Shown one piece after another: positions 54,139 through 64,000 of a stretch of 64,000 nt of DNA. Origin of the DNA: Sclerotiophoma versabilis (lineage: Eukaryota > Ascomycota > Dothideomycetes > Pleosporales > Didymellaceae). The number at the start of each line of letters is the position of its first letter. Position 1 is the stretch's first letter. Below the pieces are notes generated by a model that saw only the letters and a list, made by a program, of their open reading frames with translations, was not told the origin of the DNA and did no database searches. Made by a program: the position numbers and the translations under genes. The stretch spans positions 558,001 through 622,000 of the forward strand of contig JAAROD010000069.1 of assembly GCA_012274445.1 (NCBI GenBank). The letters run 5' to 3'.

Positions 54139-56172
54139 GCTTGGCTATGGGGAAGTGCGCGCAGGTATTTATACGATAGCCATTAGAACCACTAACCGCC
54201 CCAATGCGGAATCTGAAGACTTCCTTCCCGCCGGTAAATACTCCGAACGTTGCTGTCCGGTAGCTTACGGTAGATTCATGAGGCTGGGATTCATGGAGAA
54301 TTACGGGCACAAATGAGGGGTGATGACGTGGAGAAGCTGGAGATGACCTCCCGCGGCAGCCATGCCTTTCTAGCTGTAGTCATGTGGAGAACAGCCTAAA
54401 TACAATGCACTGTAATATGAGACTGTCGTAAATGCTTGTGCCACAGGCTAGAGCAACTCTGGATGAGACCGTCTCTGTTGGCAAAATTCTCCGTGACCGC
54501 AATACAGGCTGAGAAGTTGAAGACGGCTTGCGTATATAAGGTTCTTGTCCTGAACGAGGTTATGTTATATTTTGTTGGCGAAGCACAAGCCTGGAAGTTG
54601 TGGGCTTTTGTACCATCGGCTGCTGACAAACAGAGTTCGGGTTGCCGTTCGGGTTGCCGTTCGCACATCGAAACATCCACAGATGATGGCTTGGTGTTGC
54701 TCGCCCGGAACAAACGGGGTGTGAGTCGAGGCCACGCTGGTACTCGAAGTATACACCGACGCTTTCACCTCTCGGACGGGACGCGCAAAATCTTTCAAGG
54801 TCCTCATCGTAAGATTGGGGTCAGGCGCAACGAGTCACCGAAGGATCAGATGTCGCCGAGGGCCTCAGCATGCGTGTATTAGCGTATGCGCCCGAGGCGA
54901 TAGGCCGCTTCCGCGGTGCACGCGCTTTTCCCAGTCTCTCGATCGGATCGTATGAACAGTGGGTACTCTAAGCCCCATTTGACTTTGGGATTCGATGGCT
55001 CAACGTCGATACAATACAGTGTCTCCGTGGGTGCTGGCTTTTCAGGATGCTGCTGAAGGTGAGACCGCTGTGCATTGGGCATGTGACGTCGGTAACGTCC
55101 AAACTTTGGTTGGTCAATAGCTTGAGCATGGCGCTCGTCGGTGAAACGAGACCTCTGCTAGTTTTCGAAGGATGTATGTCTAATACCTAACAAAAACGCG
55201 CCATTCCTCACAGAAGAATGTCGGTACCAGTCTGTCGGTATCGAGGACGTGCCGCAAGTTTCAAGCGCCAGCCGGTGACACGGACAGGCTTGTCAAAGCG
55301 TTGCTCATGCCCAGTTGTGCCGGGTTGGAGGAGTGAGGGAGGCGCAAGCTTTTTCTCAATGTGTGTGTGGCCATTACTTCCTCGTCCTGGCCCGTATCCT
55401 TTCTACACAACGTCGAATTATATTTTTACCTCTGATCCACGCTCCTCGCATCTATGTCTTATCAGTCATATACCTTGCCCTGAGCTCACGGCGATAGGGG
55501 CATTTGCTGAGACTGTTGCGCCACTGAGCCCGATCGTCATCAGCCCAAGGTATCTGAGACTCAAAATCTTCGGATCTCAGACAGAGCAAGACCTGAATGC
55601 CTGCACCGAAAAAAGCCGACTAGGCCACTGCGAATGTTGCGACGCTGAGTCACATATTTGGTACAAAGCAAACTCACATCTTGCAGCCACCGTCGTACTC
55701 ACTTTGAAAGTTCGAGCACGAGGCGATCTCGGCTAGTTTCGTACCGCTCTTTTCTCGAGGCTGCGCTGCGTCAACCGCCATGGTATCTTAGCACAAGACC
55801 GCTCTCGGCAAAGCAATGGTATCAACCGCACTGTCGAGCAACAGGTTCTGGCATGGACTCGAGGCACGGCAAACAACAAGTGGCTGACATTATTGAGGGT
55901 ATGACATCTGGAGGGCAACGGCCACTGGCGCTCAGTATCTTGATGTCTGCTCTGACGGGCTATCTGAAAGAACTCAACAAATTTCAGCAGTTGTAAAATC
56001 GCCATCACTCTTGCGGCGCTCGACTTCGACTTACTGCCAGTTCGACTCCCACGACTGTCATTGTACATCTACGACACTATATTCCTCAGTATCACTCATC
56101 CACTGCGGCGGCCGCAGGCCACATATCTATGTAAACATCAGATACAGTCGCGACTGAGGAGGTGCTACACAC
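54139..56172. other. 2 kb gene-poor region
   Basis: It contains the esterase promoter. Short frames overlap in several phases without domains. A 12-nt tandem repeat lies at 54641-54664 (GTTGCCGTTCGG/C). No gene is supported. Confidence 0.5.
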
Positions 56173-57219
56173 TTACACTGGAACATACAACTTGAGCTCG
56201 TTGTTCTGCAGTTCTGTGCGAACTTCGCTGATGAGCCGAGTAAATTCTGCAACTGTCCAATTGAGATGCTGCGTCAAGGGCCAGAGGCCGAGCGACTCAA
56301 GAAGATCGCCCATCATCCCGACGGTGTCCTTACCAATACTTGCCTTGACTGGATCTGCCGAACATGTTAATACCTTCGAATTGTGTTTGACCACGCAATA
56401 CTTTAACTTTGACGGCAGTGATGAGCGAGAAGAAACAGGGCTGGGTTGAACGAAGAAACCATATTCACCTGTTTCCCAGTCACCAATAGGTAGCGGTATG
56501 GTTTCAACTCGGACATCTCCAAACCTTGCTTCAGTAAAGAGATACTGTAGTCGAGTGCCAATCCGAGGGTCACGATTCATTCCACTCATCGCCTCCGCAT
56601 ATGCTAGCCACCACCTTCTTACCGCCGATTGCTCCGTCAGTCTACCGCTACTCGATTGGATGTTGAGGTAGTACTCGACAAGCTGAATCCAACCGTTTCG
56701 CCGGAGCAACAGCTTCATATCTCGGATGTACGACGACCACCTGTTGCTCTTGATGCCTGCACCGACGCAGCGAGAGTGAATGAGGTCATAGGCTCTGGCC
56801 TGGAAGACTTCTGGATCGTTGAGGCGGTCGTTCAGGTTGTAGCCGCAGAGGCTAAGATTCTCCGGTTGATCCGAAATAAGCATAGGGTAGACGTCAATGG
56901 CAGTAACCTCACAAGATCAGTCATCATTGGTACGGCAGTTAGGCATACGCACCTCGCACTCTTCGAACTCTTCAGCACATTGCACCGACCAGTCACCGCC
57001 ACCGTAACCACAATCCAGTATTTTTTGGGGATCTCTGATCCTCACATAAGGAGGAAAAAGGGCGTTACCGAACAGCCTGAACAACACATCGTGTTGAGCC
57101 GTTAGTCTGTCTTCCTCAAGCTCGTCGTTAGCTACTGGCACACAGTATATGCCGTAGTCGATCGAGACCTTCTGGAACACCCGTCCATGTACGGTGACAC
57201 ATTGGAGGTCTTCCTCCAT
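56173..57219 (-). CDS. SAM-dependent methyltransferase
   Basis: A class I methyltransferase of unknown substrate. Three exons: 56953-57219, 56469-56907 and 56173-56354 (introns 45 and 114 nt), giving 295 aa. Seen: a preceding helix with HDVLFRLFGNALFPP, motif I ILDCGYGGGDWS at about 67-78, the acidic end of strand 2 as VTAIDVYP, and FQARAYDLIHSRCVGAGI (motif around strand 4). KLLLRRNGWIQLVEY (strand 5) and a C-terminal helical cap ending LKLYVPV follow. This layout is common in the LaeA-like and TAM-type fungal methyltransferases. The last intron is a multiple of three and open, so retention would insert 38 residues. No metabolite backbone gene is nearby. Confidence 0.85.
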
Positions 57220-60200
57220 TGCCGAAGCGATTCTCGAAAGTCGATACAGCCAGCCTCGCCTGGGGAAAGGGGCTACTCAGTGCTACTGTTGGTTTCTGAC
57301 CAATCTTTCCCGTGAGCGCCTATGAGGAACTTGATGGCGGCTTGGTCGATACTGTTACAACAGACGGGTTCAACGAGTGGCAGCCTCACTTGTAGGGTGA
57401 AAACAGATGGCTAAGAACTTGCGTTGTTGCTATTGCTGTCGCTGGTAGCGAAGGTAACGATCAACAGAATACGGACAAGGTTAAGAATGTTCAGCGTGGA
57501 TCTCCTCCGTTGCGGGTTAACAGATGCTGAAAATTAGGAACTGAACCTCGAAATCGAGTGCGGGACTATGTGACTTAGTCACTCGGTGGATGCCCAATCT
57601 GCTTCAAGACCAATTCAACCGGCAGGCTATTCGGCCTCATTGTACGCTGCGGCCCGCTCCAAGGCCAGTGTGGATCAAAAACGTCTAGTAGTCAGTGCTA
57701 TGACGGAATGCTTGTTAGCTACAACAGTTCTTGCGGAAGCAGTCCGCCTATCATGAAACCGATTGTCAACCTCGCAGACGATCAAAGGTGTTATTATGAA
57801 TGTCGCCCTTCCATCGACGGCCAAAACCGCTGAGACTGCGCCTCTATGCCTCAAAATAAGTTGTGCACACGAGACGAGCCTTGAAAGGTTCTTCACAACG
57901 TACAGCCAGTCAGAGGCCTCAAGGAATCTAACTCCGGTTTGTCCACATAGGTCAGCTATCGAGATCGTATGAGGGATCTGCACCGCAGCGAAAGATGTAT
58001 TTGGTTTGTCCTATTGGGCGACCGCCAGAGGGAAGATTTGGCTATGTCCGAGCTCCGGACTGGTATGCGAAGCTGGCATTCTCGGAGAGGATGTATTACT
58101 GCGATTGGCGAAGTGTGTTTCTATTATATGTGGGCGACAGCTTCACATCCACGCTTGATCGGTCACGCAATTTTAAACACGAAGCTATCTAGGAGCGGGT
58201 CGAAGGGCACGTAGTAACGGCGTTGCACACGCCGCTTGATCTCGTCAAGAATCCGCCAGTCAAGAATCCGCTGACATGGACCTGGGATGCAATAATCATT
58301 CTGGCCAAGATCGTTTGACATCGCCATCCTCAGACCCTTTGCTGACACAACGATTGTCATCTAGACGCACATGATTGCGACTGAGATGACTGGGCGATAC
58401 AACGCTGCAAGCTACCTCAGTCCAGTATATTTACGCCAACAAGAGAAGACAATCAGGTGACGGTGTAGCCGAGCGTTGCAAGCGATGCATAGTCCCGTGA
58501 GCGTTTTCTCCTCACCAAGCGCCTCATGGATCGTCTTCCGTTACACCGTAGCGGTGGAGCAGACGGGTCCGAGCTGAGACTAGAGCATTTCATATGTACG
58601 ACATCCCGGTGACACACTTTTAATGCTAGCATCTGTCGTTCGTATCGAATATGGCCGTCGGCCTAGATTGGGTACGCCGAGAGGACCTTTCAAGAAAACG
58701 AGCGCATGTCAAAAGGGTAATCCTCGCATCACGAATTGGTATGAAGCAATATTACCTAGCTCTACAGCAGTCCAGGCTGGCGACAAATTCGCCAGGTCAC
58801 ACAAAACTCTCCGCTACCGTAGCCCCACTTCGACAGGAAACTTTATCAGTGCAAAAACTGCACAGGTCTGGGTTCGGAGGACCACGTCTTCAGGTGTGGC
58901 ACAAACAACCGGTGAAGAGCAGCCACCGGAACTCACCCCACGCATAGCGTCTGCAAACTTGGTTCGCCTGGCTAACGTTGCACATCCACATCGATACGCG
59001 GAACAACAAGAATGAGGCGGTTGTCTGAGAAGCACCAATTCCAGAGGAAGCAGCGCTTTGCAAGGTTTACATTGATCGCCAAATGACGCACATGGAGCAC
59101 ATAGTCAACAAGTGCGGGCAAAAGGCGTCCGAAATGGTACACTATGCCTCAGGCCACGTGCAGTGCCATCTGTCAATACTGCTGCATGGTCACTAAATCC
59201 ATGTAGTGCATTTCAGCATAAGCACGGGTTATGCTCCATCCGAGCTATGCGTGTTCGCCACTGACCCAGGTTGTGTAGGACAGCCTCGCACACCTGTTTG
59301 AGACGGCTTCGACGATTAAAGTATGCAGTCTTAAGCCAAGACCGTTTTTCTGTCTTGTGCCGATATCCTTCAAGCTGGGCGACTGCAAGCTAGCGGCAGC
59401 GCTGTCGTGCAGACAGCCTTCGCTGACGCCAGGTAACTGTCCCAACAGGATTCTCCCGAGCAATCCACCTCTGCTTACCCTCGCATCGGTTCGGAAATGT
59501 ATCATGCTCGTTTCTCGATTCGTATACTTGGGTTCGCTTCCATACGTTGGCGCAGTCGAGTTGCACATCCTGTGATGTCAATACATTTTCCGGGGCAACA
59601 CAGCTGTATGAACTGACTCCTTGTTCCACCAGGGACCCTCCCATACCATGATAACTAGCACCTGTATATATGCCGTAAAATGCACAAGCCGCGTCGAGTC
59701 CGGGGTGAACCTCCCGTAACCTTCAATGCTGCTACTGCCTGCTCCTCTATCAAGACCTTGCACCGCTCATAGCCATTGCTGTACCCTCACGGTAAACTAC
59801 GCGCTCAACATAGCGCTCCATTCGGAGCAAGCGGACAGCTCTTTGTGGTTCCTAGTGAGGAATTGATTTTGTAGCGCCTCAGATGAAGCCGAAAGATGTC
59901 GGGGCAGCGAATGGTGTACTCTCGATGTCAACCTCCTCAGCTGTCCAATCCTATAAATCAATGACGAGTGATCGCGGCTACGCAGGTGAGCATTAAGGCA
60001 GGGTGAGGAGGACTAGGATAAGTGAGGTCGAGTGGCCATTTTCGTGACTTTGGCTCAGGTCGAAAAGTTTGGCGGATCGCACCATGGACCACACCACACG
60101 GCACGGGCCGACTTGGAAGCGACTAGAAATTCGGGTTAATTTGGTTTAAGGCTCTTATCTCAGTCTCTGTGAGCTATCATAGTGGCTTGAAAACCGCCTG

Positions 60201-60975
60201 GAACGAATGAAGCACATAGTTGGTGCTCTGTTCGGCACCCGAGAGCTCACCACAGCACAGTACCATGAACAAATATAAGCTCTGTAGTATTCAAGTCATC
60301 CGCATTCGCAGTTGTCATTTGCTGAGCGCGTTGCTTAATCGCGATTCGTTGCTCGTCGCTTCTGAATTCCATCACCTCAAGCAGATCGTTTACCCTTTGC
60401 CCGCCGTCTTCAGGGAGGGAATCGTGAACGTTGCATGGCTGCGCCGTCGGCAATACTCCCCTCTGAACACCTAAGAGCGCCAATATCTAGGAAGCATCTT
60501 CTTTTAGAGGCAGATTGACCGTGTGCGGAGCAACACCACCATACACCACATCAACACTCAAGAGATTACCAAGGCATCGCCATCATATGACAGTATGCAC
60601 GCCCTTGGCAGCATATGACAGTGAAAGAATCCTGAGCTGATTTTCACATGTCGGCAATGTGTGACGGCAATGAGCGATTGCGGCTACCCCAGATGCAACA
60701 CGTGATTCCCCACACACCCAAGTGCCGAGGCAGCTTGCACCTCGGGAGGCCGCATGAACGAGGTGAGCTCAAAACCGCGACTCTAGCTTCAGCTGCCGCA
60801 TCCGTAATATACTCTGTCCCCGCACATTTCCTGCTCCTCCCCATATCCACCCTTCTACATCACTTGGGATCTTTGTTGATACCCATCACGTAGCTAGCGA
60901 CCAACGTAACCCGGTTCTAGCGCTTTCTTGGAGAGCCATACCTTTCTCTCCGTTTCAAACAGAAATCCCCACATC
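57220..60975. other. 3.7 kb gene desert
   Basis: The longest empty stretch in the window. Frames are short and overlap in different phases, for example around 57995-58200 and 58623-59015. Some have protein-like segments that end abruptly. I see no transposase, reverse transcriptase or terminal repeats, so calling it decayed transposon DNA would be a guess. The right end (from about 60400) is the FOX2 promoter. Confidence 0.5.
60725..60745. promoter_or_regulatory. Inverted FarA/FarB-type sites upstream of FOX2
   Basis: CCGAGG (60725-60730) and its inverse CCTCGG (60740-60745) are separated by 9 nt, about 230 bp upstream of the FOX2 ATG. CCTCGG is the core reported for FarA/FarB (CTF1-like) activators of fatty-acid catabolism genes. 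A pair in inverted orientation before a beta-oxidation gene is good circumstantial support. Confidence 0.6.
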
Positions 60976-63956
60976 ATGAGCGGTGCGCAAGAACTGCGAT
61001 ACGACGGCCAGACGGCTGTTGTTACCGGTGCTGGCGGCGGTCTGGGTCGTGAGTATGCCATCTTCTTCGCCAGCCGCGGCGCGAATGTCGTCGTGAACGA
61101 CCTTGGTGGTAGCTTCAAGGGCGAGGGCGGCAACTCATCGGTAAGTCTGCACTTCATGCTACTCCTCGGGCAACTGGGCTCTGCATTGCAAGCACTGGCC
61201 GGCACACCGTGACCATGGTTCTCGCATCAGGTGGTAACCGCTTCGTTGTCACATGTCCTACCAGTTTCACACTAAGGAGCGACCGCTAACAACACCCATA
61301 GGCCGCCGACAAGGTCGTTGAGGAGATCAAGTCCGCAGGTGGCAATGCGGTCGCCAACTATGACTCTGTTGAGAATGGAGATAGAATCATTCAGACCGCA
61401 ATCGATGCCTTTGGGCGTATCGATATCCTCATCAACAACGCGGGTATCCTGCGTGACGTCAGCTTCAAGAACATGAAGCAGGCGGACTGGGAACTCATCT
61501 ACAAGGTCCACGTCCTCGGAGCATACAAGTGCGCAAGAGCTGCATGGCCGCACTTCAGGAAACAGAAGTATGGTCGGCTCATCAGCACTGCTTCGGCCGC
61601 TGGTCTTTTTGGCTCTTTTGGCCAGACAAACTACTCTGGTATGTCCCATTGAGACCCAAAGAGCAAATGTACGTGCTAACAAATAGTGTAGCTGCTAAGC
61701 TTGCCCTTGTCGGTTTCACCGAGACTCTTGCCAAAGAGGGTCTGAAGTACAACATCCTTTGCAACGTCATTGCTCCAATCGCAGCTAGCCGAATGACCGA
61801 GACCGTCATGCCTCCCGATGTCCTCGCGAAGCTGAAGCCTGAGTGGATCGTCCCTCTCGTCGCCGTCCTTACACACAAGTCCAGCACCAAGACTGGTGCT
61901 ATATTCGAGGCTGGCGGAGGTCACATCGCTGAGTTGCGCTGGGAGCGCGCCAGAGGTGTTCACCTGAAGGCCGATGAGACTCTTACGCCCGGTGCTGTTG
62001 CTGCCAAGTGGAAAGATGTGGTCGACTTCTCGAACCCCGAGCACCCCCAGGGCCCGTCCAACGCTCTTGAGCTGCTGGAGGAGGCGGGCAAGCTCCCTCC
62101 CAACCCTAAGGGTGAGGAGCTTGACTTCTCCGGCAAGGTCGCCATTGTGACTGGCGGTGGCGCTGGTCTCGGTCGCATTTACGCGCTCCAGCTGGCTAAG
62201 CGTGGCGCAAAGGTCGTCATTAACGATCTCGTCAACCCCGACGACGTTGTTCAGGAGATCCAGAAGCTTGGCGGTCAGGCTGTTGGCAACAAGGCTGACG
62301 TTCAGGATGGCGAGGCTGTTGTCAAGACAGCGATCGACACCTGGGGTCGTGTCGACATTGTCATCAACAATGCTGGAATCCTTCGCGACAAGGCATTTGC
62401 CAACATGACCGACGACCAGTGGGACATTATCCACAAGGTCCACCTGTTCGGTACTTATTCCGTCACCAAGGCTGCTTGGCCCTATATGTTGAAGCAGAAG
62501 TACGGCCGTATCCTTAATACCACATCTACCAGCGGTATTTACGGAAACTTTGGTCAGGCCAACTACGCCTCGGCCAAGTGCGGTATCCTTGGTTTCTCCA
62601 AGTCCCTTGCTCTTGAGGGCAAGAAAAACAACATCTTTGTAAACACCGTTGCTCCCAACGCTGGTACACAGATGACTCGCTCCATCATGCCTGAGGAAGT
62701 CGTCCAGGCTCTCAAGCCCGACTACAACGCGCCTCTTGTCATCCTTCTTGTCTCTGATAAGGCTCCTGTCCCGACTGGTGGCCTGTACGAGATGGGCTCT
62801 GGCTGGTTCGCCGCTACTAGGTGGCAGCGAACTGGTGGCCATGGCTTCCCAGTCGACGTCAAGCTCACTCCCGAGGCTGTTCTTCAGCAGTGGGAACGCA
62901 TCACTAACTTCGATGATGGTCGCGCCGACAACCCATACGACAACGCCAGCGGCCTTAAGTCAATCATGGCCAACATGGAGAACACCAGCAAGAAGAGCAA
63001 GAAGGAGAAGAAGCCATCCAAGAGCAACGAAGAGATTCTTAAGGCTCAGCAGAAAGCTCTGGCTGCCAAATCAGAAGGCACTCCTTTCGAATACACTGAG
63101 AGGGACGTCATCCTTTATAGTAAGCTCACCACCGCCTAAAGCATACTGAATTCCACTAACAGCCCCAGACCTGGGTATCGGCGCTAAGCGTACCGACCTT
63201 CCTTTCGTATACGAGGGTGATGAGAACTTCCAGGTCATCCCTACCTTCGGTGTAATCCCTCCCTTCAACGCCGAGCCCCCGTTCTCCTTTGACGAGATTG
63301 TGCCTAACTTTGACCCGCGTATGCTCCTGCACGGCGAGCAATTCCTTGAGATCCGCAAGTTCCCAATCCCCACAGAAGCCAAGCTCATCGCCGTACCCAA
63401 GCTCGTGGAAGTCGTCGACAAAGGCGCTGCCGGATTGGTCGTCTACGGCTCCGTAACCAAGGATGCGAAGACTGGCGAGGAGATCTTCTACAACGAATCT
63501 ACAGTGTTTATTCGTGGAAGCGGTAACTTCAGCGGCCAAAAGAAGGGTAGCGACCGCGGTGCAGCGACAAAGGCGCACAAGCCGCCGCAGCGCGCACCTG
63601 ATGTTGTCGTCGAGGAGAAGACGACAGAGGAGCAGGCTGCTATCTACCGTCTGTCCGGCGACCTCAACCCATTGCACATCGACCCGCAGTTCAGCAAGGT
63701 TGGCGGATTTGACACACCCATTCTGCACGGCCTGTGCTCGTTTGGTATCTCGGGTAAGCACGTGCTGCAAAAATTCGGACCATTCAAGAATATCAAGGTC
63801 CGCTTTGCAGGTGTCGTGCTCCCTGGACAGACACTTGTTACGGAGATGTGGAAGACGGGCAACACGGTTGCTTTCCAGACTAAGGTCAAGGAGACGGGCA
63901 AGCTTGCTATATCGGGTGCAGGTGCCGAGCTGCTTGGTGGCGCGAGCAAGTTGTAG
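60976..63956 (+). CDS. FOX2: Peroxisomal multifunctional beta-oxidation enzyme (MFE-2)
   Basis: Carries 2-enoyl-CoA hydratase 2 and (3R)-hydroxyacyl-CoA dehydrogenase activities of peroxisomal beta-oxidation. Four exons: 60976-61140, 61302-61638, 61692-63119 and 63169-63956, giving 905 aa. Seen: two tandem SDR domains, each with TGxxxGxG (VTGAGGGLGREYA; VTGGGAGLGRIYA), NNAG and YxxxK (NYSAAK; NYASAK), then a Lys/Ser-rich linker. A C-terminal MaoC/hot-dog hydratase-2 domain follows, with the motif YRLSGDLNPLHIDPQF. The chain ends in SKL, a perfect PTS1 peroxisome signal. The first intron is 161 nt, longer than the others. An inverted CCGAGG/CCTCGG pair lies upstream. Length and order match fungal FOX2/foxA exactly. 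Confidence 0.97.
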
Positions 63957-64000
63957 ACGTTGAGATGTAATTCCATTAATGCGGCCACAAGACGGCTGCT

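Noticed and set aside
41213..57219. A single secondary-metabolite cluster joining the UstYa-like gene and the methyltransferase
   Set aside because: They are 14 kb apart with housekeeping-type genes between, and there is no synthase, tyrosinase or cluster regulator.
58623..59015. 130-residue frame that might be a transposon remnant
   Set aside because: It overlaps another frame of similar quality, and I see no transposase, reverse transcriptase or terminal repeat.
61676..62842. 388-residue minus-strand frame inside FOX2
   Set aside because: It lies antisense to two SDR domains with complete motifs and has no domain of its own.

Overview
This window looks like filamentous ascomycete nuclear DNA. 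Genes are monocistronic on both strands and carry short GT-AG introns, mostly 45-60 nt. Several products belong to fungal families: a PDR-type ABC transporter, SCH9, a PTH11-like receptor, a UstYa-like protein and CE16. Gene content and style suggest Dothideomycetes (Pleosporales), but that is an inference; the sequence names no species. I found no rRNA, tRNA, CRISPR array or intact transposon. Most exon joins below were checked by eye for reading phase and for a total length divisible by three.

Layout. 1-2.5 kb is the 5' part of a PDR multidrug ABC transporter cut by the window edge, followed by a 2.8 kb gene-poor stretch. 5.3-31 kb is gene-dense and mostly conserved: L-galactonate dehydratase, an RBM25-like splicing factor divergent from mitoribosomal bS21m, a membrane glycoprotein, glucose-6-phosphate isomerase, SCH9 divergent from ADA2, a basic conserved protein, a small frame-broken gene, two divergent paralogues of a propeller-like family (one with a C-terminal HPD motif), a 12-cysteine secreted protein, a membrane-anchored double-psi beta-barrel protein, a CUE-domain ER protein and a TMEM97-like protein. 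31-40.7 kb has a sugar transporter, the HRQ1 helicase, a FAX/metaxin-like GST protein and a GNAT acetyltransferase.

40.7-57.3 kb is looser and more accessory: a UstYa-like protein, a small secreted peptide, a PTH11-like receptor, an APC permease, an RBR E3 ligase with a hydrophobic hairpin, a secreted CE16 esterase and a SAM methyltransferase, separated by gaps of 0.5-2 kb. 57.2-60.9 kb is a 3.7 kb gene desert. 61-64 kb is the peroxisomal multifunctional beta-oxidation enzyme FOX2, ending in SKL.

Regulation can be read for two metabolic genes. L-galactonate dehydratase has a CCACCAA element just upstream, matching the published galacturonate-responsive core. FOX2 has an inverted CCGAGG/CCTCGG pair upstream, matching the FarA/FarB fatty-acid element. 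No secondary-metabolite backbone gene is present, so the UstYa-like gene and the methyltransferase are not shown to form a cluster. The best candidates for something undescribed are the divergent propeller/HPD pair, the 12-cysteine secreted protein, the UstYa-like gene beside a small secreted peptide, and a long perfect hairpin inside an intron of the dehydratase gene.
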